This document shows, piece after piece, positions 18,949 to 27,662 of a stretch of 64,000 nucleotides of DNA. A program made the translations under genes and the position numbers. Where the stretch lies: assembly GCF_014692505.1 (NCBI RefSeq), contig NZ_JACNYK010000001.1:815922-879921 (forward strand), in the 5' to 3' direction. Position 1 is the stretch's first letter. Every line of letters begins with the position of its first letter. A model generated the notes under the pieces. It did not search any database. It had not been told where the DNA came from and saw nothing but the letters and a program-made list of their open reading frames with translations. Source of the stretch: Sphingobacterium arenae. Its GTDB lineage: Bacteria; Bacteroidota; Bacteroidia; Sphingobacteriales; Sphingobacteriaceae.

Positions 18949-19227
18949 ATGAGAATGGAGTTGCTCTATGTGCTGTGTATACTAACGTTGATCGCTAACA
19001 ATAAAACAGCCTATCCGCCAATAGATCAAAAAAAGATAATTTTAAATCACTACGCCGTATACGGATTATTACCGGAATCAAAAAACGGTACGGATACGGC
19101 ATCAATGAAGTCGGGAAGTGGCCGTTTTAAAACTGATCGAACGTTTAAGAACGGTTTGTTTTCTGCCGTAACGTTAGGCGTATATACACCAAATAAGGAA
19201 TTTGTAACCAGTGATGAGCTTCGCTAA
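18949..19227 (+). CDS. Small Bor-like envelope protein
   Basis: A 92-residue protein from the ATG at 18949 (MRMELLYVLCI), with an N-terminal hydrophobic segment. The C-terminal half, RTFKNGLFSAVTLGVYTPNKEF, resembles the conserved TF-x-NGLLGxITxGIYTP block of Bor/Iss-type small envelope proteins. No lipobox is obvious. It starts 25 bp after the lipoprotein stop and overlaps the next small gene. Family assignment is by pattern only. Confidence 0.45.
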   Translation: MRMELLYVLCILTLIANNKTAYPPIDQKKIILNHYAVYGLLPESKNGTDTASMKSGSGRFKTDRTFKNGLFSAVTLGVYTPNKEFVTSDELR

Positions 19228-19441
19228 GGTTTTTAAAATTCGCGTAGTCATATATACTATACGTACCATCGGGTTGACTGGTTTGCTTACTTTAACGTTT
19301 ATAAGCGCAGTGGAAATTTATAATACATTATATTTTAATTGGGGAAGTCTTAACGCCTACGGGATAGGCTTTCTCATTGGAAATATATTGTTGCTTTTTT
19401 TTTCGATACTGCTAAGTTGCAGATTAGCAAAGTGTTTGTAG
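19214..19441 (+). CDS. Small two-helix membrane protein
   Basis: A 75-residue reading frame from the ATG at 19214, overlapping the end of the Bor-like gene by 14 bp. It has two strongly hydrophobic segments (about IGLTGLLTLTFISAVEI and GFLIGNILLLFFSILLS). No family is recognised. The overlap with the upstream gene suggests coexpression if it is real. Confidence 0.4.
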   Translation: MSFAKVFKIRVVIYTIRTIGLTGLLTLTFISAVEIYNTLYFNWGSLNAYGIGFLIGNILLLFFSILLSCRLAKCL

Positions 19442-19696
19442 GGTAGAAAACGTCAGTAAGCCGGTTGATTTCTGAACGCATTGGGATGCCTGTTGAAGAA
19501 GTTTTGCGGTATCTTTCGTTGTATTCTGATATACAGTTTGTTAATTCGATAAGATATTGCAAGAAAGCGTAAAAATGATATAATAAACAATATACAAAGC
19601 CTATTACATTTGAATAGACGTAAATAGTTGATTCAATAGATACCTTTTTACACCTATTTATTTTACTGTTCAATATAAGTTTAGTAAGGCTCTGAG

Positions 19697-22309
19697 ATGA
19701 AAAAATATTTGTTATTAATTTCATTCATTATAACGTCGTTGACTGTTTTTGCGCAAGGAATCCAGTTAAAAGGAGTAGTGGCCGATTCAACGGGTACTCC
19801 TATACCGGGGGCGTTGATTAGTCTCCAATCAGCTAACCAAAAATTGTCGATGTCTACCGATGTTAATGGTTTCTTCTTGTTTCCGGGAGTCCAAGATAGC
19901 ACAGTGAACATCATCGTTCAATCTATGGGATATGATCATCTACAACAATCCTTTTCCGTAGATAGGAAACTTACCGTTAATGATATAGGAACGGTTAGAT
20001 TACACAGTGCCAATAGTGTATTGGATGAGGTGATGGTCACGGCCATGATACCAGTTATCCTAAAGGAAGATACGGTACAATACGATGCGCGGGCATACCA
20101 AGTACGGGAGGGCGATGCGGTGGAAGAGATGGTGAAAAAGCTACCGGGCATCGATGTTGACAACGATGGAAATATCACGGCAAACGGTGAACCGATTACG
20201 AGTATACGTCTTGATGGTAAAGAATACTTCGGCGATGACGTCGCCGGTGCAATCCAGAATTTGCCTGCTGATATCGTGAAAAATCTACAAGTCATAGATG
20301 ATTATGGCGAACAAGCAAATGAGACGGGGTTAAAAAGCGGTACGCCGGAAAAAGTGCTGAATATCAACCTTCAAGACGACAAAAAAAGAGGATATTTTGC
20401 CCGGGGTGCTGCAGGTTTGGGTACAGAGAATAGATACAATAGTCGATTAAGGGGGAATTATCTGAACGGAGAACAACAATTATCGCTAGACGCCCAAGCG
20501 AGCAATAATAGGGGCCGATCTTCGGGTGTTAATGATAGGAAGTCTGTCAAGGGGAACTATAGGGATAACTGGAACAAAAAATTAGAATCGTACGGCAATT
20601 ACCGCTTTGATGTCAATGATAACGATAGTTGGGTAAATACCAGCAGCGAGACTTTTTTTCCGGATTATACGCGATATGAAGTAAAGGAAAGTAGTCGTCG
20701 GAGTAAAAGTAAAAGCCATCGCTTTTCCTGGAATTTCGAGTACCGTCCCGACACCAGTAATTATATAAAAATTGAACCCGACATCCGTTACGAAACGAAT
20801 CGCGGTACGAATACGGAATCTAGTCAAATACAGCTTAACAACGCTACTTCACATCGGGAGACCCGCGGAGGATCAGCAGATCGTTCTATGGATCTAGGGC
20901 TGGAGGTCTTCTATAACCATAAATTTCGGAAACCGAGGCGAAATCTGACGCTGGAGATGGAAATCAATTCCGCTACTGGACAAGGAGACCGGCATGTACA
21001 GAATGACTATTTGGATACCGACGAAGAGGGCAATAGCGCCGCTGAACAACAATACCAAGACACCTATAACCGCGAGGGGAATCTTCGTTCCCAAGCCAGA
21101 GCTTCGTACTTTGAACCATTGAGTTCGGTGTCTTTCCTCGAACTGGCCTATCGGTGGAACCGTACGTCGAATGATATCTTAAAAGAAACGTTTGATATTG
21201 ACCCTGCGGACGGGGACGAAACGCTTAATAAGAACTTGAGCAATGACTACGACTATCATTTTACGACCAACCGATTTGGACTTAATTATCGGCTGAAAAA
21301 CGAAAAAATAAATTCAACCATCGGTTTGTTTGCACAGCCGTCCACCCTATCGGGTTTTGATTTTACCAGAGATATCGAGACGTTTCATCAACACTTTAAC
21401 TGGGTACCATCACTTCGGTTTGCCTATCAGTTTTCCAGAGAGAAACAATTGGTGCTCGATTATGATGGGAACACGAATCAACCGAGTTTTCAGCAGCTAC
21501 AGCCGGTGACGGATAACTCCAATCTCCAAAGTGTAATAACCGGTAACCCGAATCTCAAACCCGAATTTTCACATCGAGGAAAAGTAGAATATAGACAGAC
21601 GGATACACATTTAGGCAGCTCGTTGTATGGCCGGATAAGTATTGAACAGGTAAACGACAAAATCGTGACGAGCAAGAACATTGCTGATGACGAGGTGAAA
21701 CAAGAGATCAGTTACACCAATGTAAATGGCTCGTATAACGCTACCGGCGACTATTCGGTTACCGTACCGCTTAGCGAGCGAAAATTTGTTGTTTCTTATT
21801 ACGGTGGTTCAAATTATAGCAATAATATTTCGTTAACCAATGACGAGCGTATCGTGGGTAAAAATTTAGGAGTAAGGCAGGGCGTCAAATTCCGTGTAGA
21901 CCTGGAGGATATCGTTGACACAGAGTTAAACACCTCTTATAGCCACAACAATGCAAAGTTTTCAACTGCGTCGATGGATGATCGTTCCAGCAGCCAGTTT
22001 AATATAAGTCTGGAAGGTAGAAACTACTTTTTTGAAGATTTTACATTGGGATATGACTTGACTAAGAGGTTCAATAGAGGGTACAATGCTGGTATCGGGG
22101 ATCCAACATTTTTGAGCGTCTATCTGGAACATCGTTTCCTAAAGAACAATCAGGCTGAAATCAGACTGCAAGGATTCGATATTTTTGGACAAAATACCGG
22201 CATACAACGTGATATTTTTGACAATGAAATCGTGGATACCCGGAGCAATCGTCTGAGTACCTACTTCATGCTGTCTTTTAATTACCGACTGCAGAATTTT
22301 GGAGGTTAA
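19697..22309 (+). CDS. TonB-dependent receptor-like outer membrane protein (OMP_b-brl_3 type)
   Basis: An 870-residue outer membrane protein. Signal peptide to VFAQ (about 20), carboxypeptidase-regulatory-like domain (about 24-95; GVVADSTGTPIPGALISL), then a plug-like segment (about 115-200) with EDTVQYDARAYQV, EEMVKKLPGIDVDNDGNIT and RLDGKEYFGDD, then a barrel to YFMLSFNYRLQNFGG. This arrangement, without a SusD partner, belongs to the generic Bacteroidota receptor family often carrying no assigned substrate. It is 62 bp upstream of the multidomain pectate lyase and may be cotranscribed, so it might export or import a pectin fragment, but that is inference. Confidence 0.85.
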   Translation: MKKYLLLISFIITSLTVFAQGIQLKGVVADSTGTPIPGALISLQSANQKLSMSTDVNGFFLFPGVQDSTVNIIVQSMGYDHLQQSFSVDRKLTVNDIGTVRLHSANSVLDEVMVTAMIPVILKEDTVQYDARAYQVREGDAVEEMVKKLPGIDVDNDGNITANGEPITSIRLDGKEYFGDDVAGAIQNLPADIVKNLQVIDDYGEQANETGLKSGTPEKVLNINLQDDKKRGYFARGAAGLGTENRYNSRLRGNYLNGEQQLSLDAQASNNRGRSSGVNDRKSVKGNYRDNWNKKLESYGNYRFDVNDNDSWVNTSSETFFPDYTRYEVKESSRRSKSKSHRFSWNFEYRPDTSNYIKIEPDIRYETNRGTNTESSQIQLNNATSHRETRGGSADRSMDLGLEVFYNHKFRKPRRNLTLEMEINSATGQGDRHVQNDYLDTDEEGNSAAEQQYQDTYNREGNLRSQARASYFEPLSSVSFLELAYRWNRTSNDILKETFDIDPADGDETLNKNLSNDYDYHFTTNRFGLNYRLKNEKINSTIGLFAQPSTLSGFDFTRDIETFHQHFNWVPSLRFAYQFSREKQLVLDYDGNTNQPSFQQLQPVTDNSNLQSVITGNPNLKPEFSHRGKVEYRQTDTHLGSSLYGRISIEQVNDKIVTSKNIADDEVKQEISYTNVNGSYNATGDYSVTVPLSERKFVVSYYGGSNYSNNISLTNDERIVGKNLGVRQGVKFRVDLEDIVDTELNTSYSHNNAKFSTASMDDRSSSQFNISLEGRNYFFEDFTLGYDLTKRFNRGYNAGIGDPTFLSVYLEHRFLKNNQAEIRLQGFDIFGQNTGIQRDIFDNEIVDTRSNRLSTYFMLSFNYRLQNFGG

Positions 22310-22371
22310 TCGCTAACAAAGATCCTGTAGTAAACATTGTGAATTATAAACGTTAAAAAAACGAACAAAAT

Positions 22372-24867
22372 ATGTCTATAAAGAATATTATTTCCCATTT
22401 ACTTCCCTATGGCTTTACCTTGTTTTGCCTATTAACGGCTCCATCAATTTTAGCCCAGCAGAAACCGGTGGTGAAGGTCGATCTTAATGAAACGAGCCGC
22501 CGAGTTGCTGAAACAAATGAAAGCGGTTATTCCTCTTGGCAGATAAAAGCAGGGAATTCTGACAGCTTTACGGAGGGTAATATAAAAATCACCTTCACAA
22601 AAGTGGATTCGGATAGGGGCGAGCTTGCCTCTGAATGGTACAAAGCAGGTATGGGGTCGCCTAACTTTGCCTATTTGGTTTCCGACGGCCTCACACTAAA
22701 AGACGGAGATGCAGCAGGAAAGATAGAAATGCGTATCAGCGGGTTACCCGAAGGCAAAAATACCTTACTGACTTATCATAACATCCCTCATAGCCCCGAA
22801 GGTAACACATTCAGTCCTATCGTGATTTCGCATAAGGATAAGAAGCTGACGGTGCAACCGAGTGTGAGAGCACTCAAAACGGCGGACGCTGTAACCGCTT
22901 ATACACATCTGGATGTAAAGCAGGGCGAGGATGCCATTGTCGTATTTGAGGCCGGAGACCGAACAGATGCTGTTGTCAGGGATCTCGTTATCAACGCGTT
23001 CAAGATTAATACACCTGATGCGGCGAAGCAGGCACATTCGCCATCGCCGGGTAATGCCGATGAACATGCAGAACCGCAAGACAAAAAGCTTACTTTAACC
23101 TGGAGGGCGGCACCTGGGGCCACAAGACACGAAATATATTTTGGTTTGGATTCAACCACCATTGCAGACGCTACACCTGCCTCTCCCGAATTCAAAGGGG
23201 AGCAAAGCGCGACTGAATTTTTGACAGGAAACCTGTATAGTATGGATACCTATTACTGGCGTGTAGATGAAATAACGGGCGAAGGCAAAACGAAAGGTGA
23301 TGTTTGGTATTTCCGGCCAGCGCAGCTGGCTTTTCCAGAGGCGGAAGGATATGGTCGACATGCACGTGGAGGTCGTGGCGGAAAAGTAGTAGAAGTCACC
23401 AACCTGAACGATAGCGGTCCGGGGAGCTTGCGGGAAGCCGTAGAGAATCACACGGGTCCGCGGACTATTGTTTTTGCCGTTTCAGGTATTATCCATCTGA
23501 AGTCCCGCTTGGTAGTGAACCAGCCTTATGTGACGATAGCCGGACAGACAGCACCTGGAAAAGGAATTTGTATTGCAGGAGCTCCTTTTGGATTCACAGG
23601 AAATGATGTGGTCGCGCAGCACCTGCGTGTTCGTTTAGGTGCGGGAAAAACAGCGGATGGAATGGGCTTAACGGGGGCAAACCATAGTATCGTAGACCAT
23701 TGTTCCATTAGCTGGACGATCGACGAGGGTTTCAGCTCGCGTGGGGCAAAAAATATTACCTTACAACGAACGTTAATTTCCGAAGCGTTGAACTCGGCAG
23801 GGCATAGCAAATATGAGAAGGGTAAAATGCATGGGTATGCTGCCAGTATCGGTGGCGAAATCGGCAGCTTCCACCACAACCTGTTGGCGCATAACTATGG
23901 TAGAAATTGGAGCTTGGCTGGGGGATTGAACGGCGACGGGTTTTATAGTGGTAAACTGGATCTTCGCAATAACGTCGTGTATAACTGGGGAGCACGTGCG
24001 ACAGACGGTGGCGCTCATGAAGTTAATTTTGTGAACAATTATTATAAACCGGGAGCGGGAACAACCCAGTTCTTTGCCTTCATCGGCGATCACGAAAATG
24101 TTGGAAAAGGGATGCAACGGTGCTATTTCGATGGTAATGTGATGCCGGGACACTTTGATGAACAAAACCAGGAAGAGGGTCGGAAAGCAAGATATAGCAA
24201 TGGAGACTCCGAAAAATATGAAACATTTGTCGATCAGCCATTTTTTGATGCAAACGTAACGACCCATAGTGCACGGTTGGCTTATAAATTGGTGCTGTCT
24301 GATGTGGGTAACAACCGACCTGTGTTGGATGAACACGACCAGCGTATCATCCAAGAAACAATTGATAGCACCTATTCAGCAACAGGCAGCATATCCGGTA
24401 AACCGGGGTTCCCCGATCATCAGGACGATGTAGGCGGCTACGAGGATTATCCTGAAGTAAAACGTGCTGCTAACTGGGATAGTGATCACGACGGACTACC
24501 GGACTGGTGGGAAATCCATCGTGGGTTAAACCCGAATTCTCCGAAGGGTGATTTTTCAGATACCAATCTGGATAATAATCGCGATGGGTATACGGAATTA
24601 GATTATTATTTACAATGGATGTCCAAAGCGTACTTTAGCGCGGCAGCAGGGGAATCCTTAGAAATAGACCTTAAAGCATTGGCCAGAGGATTTACGAAAA
24701 AACCCATGTTCAAAGCAAGTAAGGCAGAGAACGGTACGGTATCGGTAGAAAACGGTAGAGCTATTTTCAAGCCGTCTACGGCTGGCGTAGGTTCGTTTGA
24801 GTTTACGGTTACCGACGCCGAAGGTGATAGTATGACCCGTAAGGTCAATATTCTTAGTGGGATATAA
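22372..24867 (+). CDS. Multidomain pectate lyase, PL1-like
   Basis: An 831-residue secreted protein, far longer than the other lyases here. Domains: signal peptide (to about LAQ, 24); N-terminal beta-rich module (about 30-205) that may bind sugar; Ser/Pro linker; FN3-like module (about 240-315; LTLTWRAAPGATRHEIYFG); PL1-like beta-helix (about 325-690; FPEAEGYG, GGRGGKVVEVTNLNDSGPGSLREA, YVTIAGQTAPGKG, SWTIDEGFSS); calcium-loop segment DSDHDGLPDWWEIHRGLNP (about 703-721); and an Ig/cadherin-like end (about 760-831). The lyase core differs from its paralogues: the position reading RNPS there is GRNWS here, and the DDA(I/L)GG calcium motif is replaced by ADGMGLTGANH. Specificity may differ. Confidence 0.85.
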   Translation: MSIKNIISHLLPYGFTLFCLLTAPSILAQQKPVVKVDLNETSRRVAETNESGYSSWQIKAGNSDSFTEGNIKITFTKVDSDRGELASEWYKAGMGSPNFAYLVSDGLTLKDGDAAGKIEMRISGLPEGKNTLLTYHNIPHSPEGNTFSPIVISHKDKKLTVQPSVRALKTADAVTAYTHLDVKQGEDAIVVFEAGDRTDAVVRDLVINAFKINTPDAAKQAHSPSPGNADEHAEPQDKKLTLTWRAAPGATRHEIYFGLDSTTIADATPASPEFKGEQSATEFLTGNLYSMDTYYWRVDEITGEGKTKGDVWYFRPAQLAFPEAEGYGRHARGGRGGKVVEVTNLNDSGPGSLREAVENHTGPRTIVFAVSGIIHLKSRLVVNQPYVTIAGQTAPGKGICIAGAPFGFTGNDVVAQHLRVRLGAGKTADGMGLTGANHSIVDHCSISWTIDEGFSSRGAKNITLQRTLISEALNSAGHSKYEKGKMHGYAASIGGEIGSFHHNLLAHNYGRNWSLAGGLNGDGFYSGKLDLRNNVVYNWGARATDGGAHEVNFVNNYYKPGAGTTQFFAFIGDHENVGKGMQRCYFDGNVMPGHFDEQNQEEGRKARYSNGDSEKYETFVDQPFFDANVTTHSARLAYKLVLSDVGNNRPVLDEHDQRIIQETIDSTYSATGSISGKPGFPDHQDDVGGYEDYPEVKRAANWDSDHDGLPDWWEIHRGLNPNSPKGDFSDTNLDNNRDGYTELDYYLQWMSKAYFSAAAGESLEIDLKALARGFTKKPMFKASKAENGTVSVENGRAIFKPSTAGVGSFEFTVTDAEGDSMTRKVNILSGI

Positions 24868-25045
24868 TAGAATGACTAATTTGGACGTTCGTATCTTTTG
24901 ATGTTTAACCTTGATTTTCTTTCGAACTATTTCAACCAAGTGCAGAGGACCAAGTAGTAATTATTTGTTTTACTGACTTTTTACCGAATATGAGCGCACG
25001 GGTACCGGATGTTTCTAGATCATATAACAGATAAAGTGTCTGGGT

Positions 25046-25549
25046 GACGTGCGTTCCCGTCGTTTTGCGGTACCTCAATAGCCCATTGCTGTATCTCTTG
25101 AACCTGATGAGGCCCTTCATGTGTTTGCCGAGACAGCGATATGCGCTCTCTACCTCCCTCAAGAAAGCAATGAAGTCCGTCCGATATCTTCCGCTGTCCC
25201 TCGACACCGGCAAGAGCCCCCTCGGTGCATTGTATCGGTACGTCTCTACGTTATATTCGTCCCTCTTTGTAACCTATTCCCCCTTCAATGTCGTCATCTC
25301 ATACCTCGAAAATGTGTTGAGCAACGGCACTACCGTGTTGTCGTCCTTCGACATCACATTGATGCCCCTCGTAACCTCCTACACGGAGGACATGTAGACG
25401 TCGAGGTACCTCTTGCTGGCATAGATGCCCCTCGATATGATATTGAGTTCCTCCAGTAACGCGTTGATGTACCTCAACAAAGAAAAGAAGTCCTTCGTCA
25501 GGATAAAGAGGGAGCTCGTTAAGGCAATGAGGTCCCTCGCCATGTGTGT
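25046..25549. repeat. 24-unit phase-locked 21-bp degenerate tandem array
   Basis: Exactly 24 consecutive 21-bp units with no phase change over 504 bp. Each begins with a degenerate dyad GAGGTNCCTC (plus strand), for example GAGGTACCTC at 25403, GATGCCCCTC at 25424 and GAGGTCCCTC at 25529. By hand count 19 of 24 units match at least 6 of 10 positions to GAGGTCCCTC. Because 21 is divisible by three, every frame shows a heptad; on the minus strand it reads roughly (L/I)-x-x-x-(T/S)-(K/R)-(D/Y/G), broken by TAG at 25379-25381 and 25274-25276. Twenty-one bp is also two helical turns. It could be a decayed heptad-repeat gene or a non-coding array of protein sites. The rest of 24868-26004 holds only the leader element at about 25597 and no convincing gene. 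Confidence 0.75.
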
Positions 25550-25596
25550 ATAGAAGCCATCATTTTTTAGATATATGGATCAAGTATGTGTTCGAT

Positions 25597-25680
25597 TGAT
25601 AATATCTTATAATAAAAGGGCAATGCAATATAATATATGTGCAACGTTTATTATCAACTTTGTTACAACGACTAGCGATT
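25597..25680 (+). promoter_or_regulatory. AT-rich PUL leader element, copy A
   Basis: TGATAATAT...AAGGGCAATGCAATATAATAT followed by TATCAACTTTGTT aligns with copy B at 33978 (AAGGTAATGCGATATAATAT ... GTCAATTTTGTGG). A TAGAATA stretch further downstream is also shared. It probably marks the promoter region of the operon beginning at 26005. Confidence 0.4.
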
Positions 25681-26004
25681 ATATATTTAAGTAAGGGATA
25701 TTTCTTTAGTTCTATGTTAATATAGAATAGTATCCAAGAAAAAATAGGAGGGGAAGTATCACGGATATTGTGAAAAAAGGAGAGAGAATCGGCGTGTACT
25801 ATGTACAATATTAACAGAGAGTGACAGATGCAACCGATTGTTTTTACGATAAACTAACTGAGCAGAATTACAGCATAGTCTTTTAATATTTGAAATAATG
25901 TAATATACCTTCTGCTGTACAATATATAGCGATGAGGGAGAATATAGATGATTTTTATAACAGTCTAAGTAGTAATTTAAATTAATAACAAATAACCTAA
26001 AAAG

Positions 26005-27624
26005 ATGAGATTAAAAAAGTTTATGAGCCATGCCGTTTCATTTTACAGAACTGGGCTTCTGATGCTTTTGTTAGCTTCGATCTATGCCTGTAATAAGGAT
26101 AGCGTGACTGGACCACCAACAAGTTTGACGGAGATGGGAAGTGCGATTACGCTCGTTCATGCTGATACCTCCTTAGTATTGCAGTGGGAGCGGGGACATG
26201 CGGCTTGGGAAGGCGACAGCCGTCAGGCGGTAGTATCCTACGAGGTGCAGGTTTCTTCTGACTCTACATTTAGTAACGCCGCTCAAAATGTATTCGATTT
26301 TATCACCGATTCTACCTCACTTTTCTTGAGTGATCAAGAACTGACACCACTGGAGCCTTATTTCGCTCGGGTACGTACCGTGTCCAGCACGGGGACAGGA
26401 GATTCTCCTTGGATGCGGACTTCACGCTTTCAAGTGAGGCCAATCGAGCTGTTTACGCCGATTAAAGTCTGGAACTTATCTCATGAAGCGGTAGTGCTGA
26501 ATTTTGGAAGACATGGCGAGCTGACAAAAATGGTGGTGGAAAAAGCAGACGGAACTGATTCCCAGGAATTCGACGTGTCCAATGATAAATTAATTACCAT
26601 GCAATTGGATGGGCTGACCTCGAACACTAATTACGTCGCCCGGCTTTTCCGTCACGATGATCGCTCGCTAGGTGAGCTTGAATTTAGTACTAAACCTACC
26701 GTAGAGGAGGCGGGTTATATTGACCTCAGAGGAAGTTCCGATCCGCAAATTCTGCAAAACACCTTGAATACGGTGCCTGATGGAAGTGTCATCGCACTGA
26801 AACGCGGTATGACTTATACCATGGGAGGATTTACGTTGGATCGTGGTGTAACCTTGATATCCGAACCAGGCTTTGGACCGCAAGCCCGTATTGAGATGTC
26901 TTCTTCCTTTAATGTGGAAGGAACCATGGATCTGATCAAGTTTGAAGATGTGCATTTTACTGGCGATATCGGCGGTAGTTATGTGTTTAACATCAGTAGA
27001 GTTGCTGCGATTAACAAAATTGAATTTGAAGCTTGTAGAATGTCCGAGCTACGCGGTGTGATGCGACTGCAGTCCGAAGGGGCGAAATCCGTGAATGAGT
27101 ATGTGATCAATAACTCCATCGTGCAGAATATTGGGAATTACAACGCGCTTACGATAGATCATAACGATGCGAGCGTGCGTGATATCAGGTGGACAAACTC
27201 AACCTTCATCAATTTGCAATACCTGATGCGTCATGGTGGTTCGGTGAATGCTACTCTGAATGCCATGCTCATCGAAAATACCACGTTGTACCATTCGCCA
27301 AGCGACAACCGTAACATCATTGATGCTAGCCGCGGTGAGATTGGCAGCCTAACGGTTCGTAATACAATCATTGGTTATACATCGGGCGGGCGTTCCTTTA
27401 ATCGCGTGATGCCGAATTCGATTACCGTGTCGAATAGTTTTGCAACTTCTGACATTACTTGGGGATCAAATACGCAACAAAGGATGATAGAAGGTGTAAT
27501 CGCTTATGGACGAACCTCAGAAGAAGTATTTGCTAATCCGGATAAGACCAATTATGCGAATAGCGATTTGACCATTATCGATGCAGCGTTGTTTACTGTC
27601 GGTGACCCACGTTGGAGACCATAA
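26005..27624 (+). CDS. Surface lipoprotein, FN3 plus DUF4957/DUF5123-like beta-helix
   Basis: A 539-residue lipoprotein: lipobox LLASIYAC (Cys about 29), two FN3-like modules (about 40-235; SYEVQVSSDSTFSNA, PYFARVRTVSSTGTGDSPW), then a right-handed beta-helix region (about 245-470; VPDGSVIALKRGMTYTMGGFTLD) and a C-terminal block ending DAALFTVGDPRWRP. This architecture matches DUF4957/DUF5123 proteins found first in Bacteroidota pectin PULs. They are thought to bind pectic glycans at the surface; enzyme activity is not shown. It overlaps no other gene but is only about 38 bp upstream of the SusC start chosen here, so it opens the pair 2 operon. Confidence 0.8.
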   Translation: MRLKKFMSHAVSFYRTGLLMLLLASIYACNKDSVTGPPTSLTEMGSAITLVHADTSLVLQWERGHAAWEGDSRQAVVSYEVQVSSDSTFSNAAQNVFDFITDSTSLFLSDQELTPLEPYFARVRTVSSTGTGDSPWMRTSRFQVRPIELFTPIKVWNLSHEAVVLNFGRHGELTKMVVEKADGTDSQEFDVSNDKLITMQLDGLTSNTNYVARLFRHDDRSLGELEFSTKPTVEEAGYIDLRGSSDPQILQNTLNTVPDGSVIALKRGMTYTMGGFTLDRGVTLISEPGFGPQARIEMSSSFNVEGTMDLIKFEDVHFTGDIGGSYVFNISRVAAINKIEFEACRMSELRGVMRLQSEGAKSVNEYVINNSIVQNIGNYNALTIDHNDASVRDIRWTNSTFINLQYLMRHGGSVNATLNAMLIENTTLYHSPSDNRNIIDASRGEIGSLTVRNTIIGYTSGGRSFNRVMPNSITVSNSFATSDITWGSNTQQRMIEGVIAYGRTSEEVFANPDKTNYANSDLTIIDAALFTVGDPRWRP

Positions 27625-27662
27625 GTGGAGAGGAGAACAAAGGAGATAAAACCTATTTTAGA

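Noticed and set aside
19050..19135. CCGTATACGG and TACGG copies inside the Bor-like gene
   Set aside because: They lack the N4 spacing and are inside coding sequence, so they were not counted as operators.
25044..25459. Plus-strand frames of 112-117 codons across the 21-bp array
   Set aside because: A 21-bp repeat keeps all frames periodic, so open frames arise as by-products; the minus-strand frame is longer and more coherent, and even it contains stops.
25046..25549. CRISPR array
   Set aside because: Units are contiguous, 21 bp and diverged, with no conserved repeat separated by unique spacers and no cas genes.
27612..27662. Upstream start for SusC pair 2
   Set aside because: It would overlap the previous gene and add 17 polar residues before the signal peptide.
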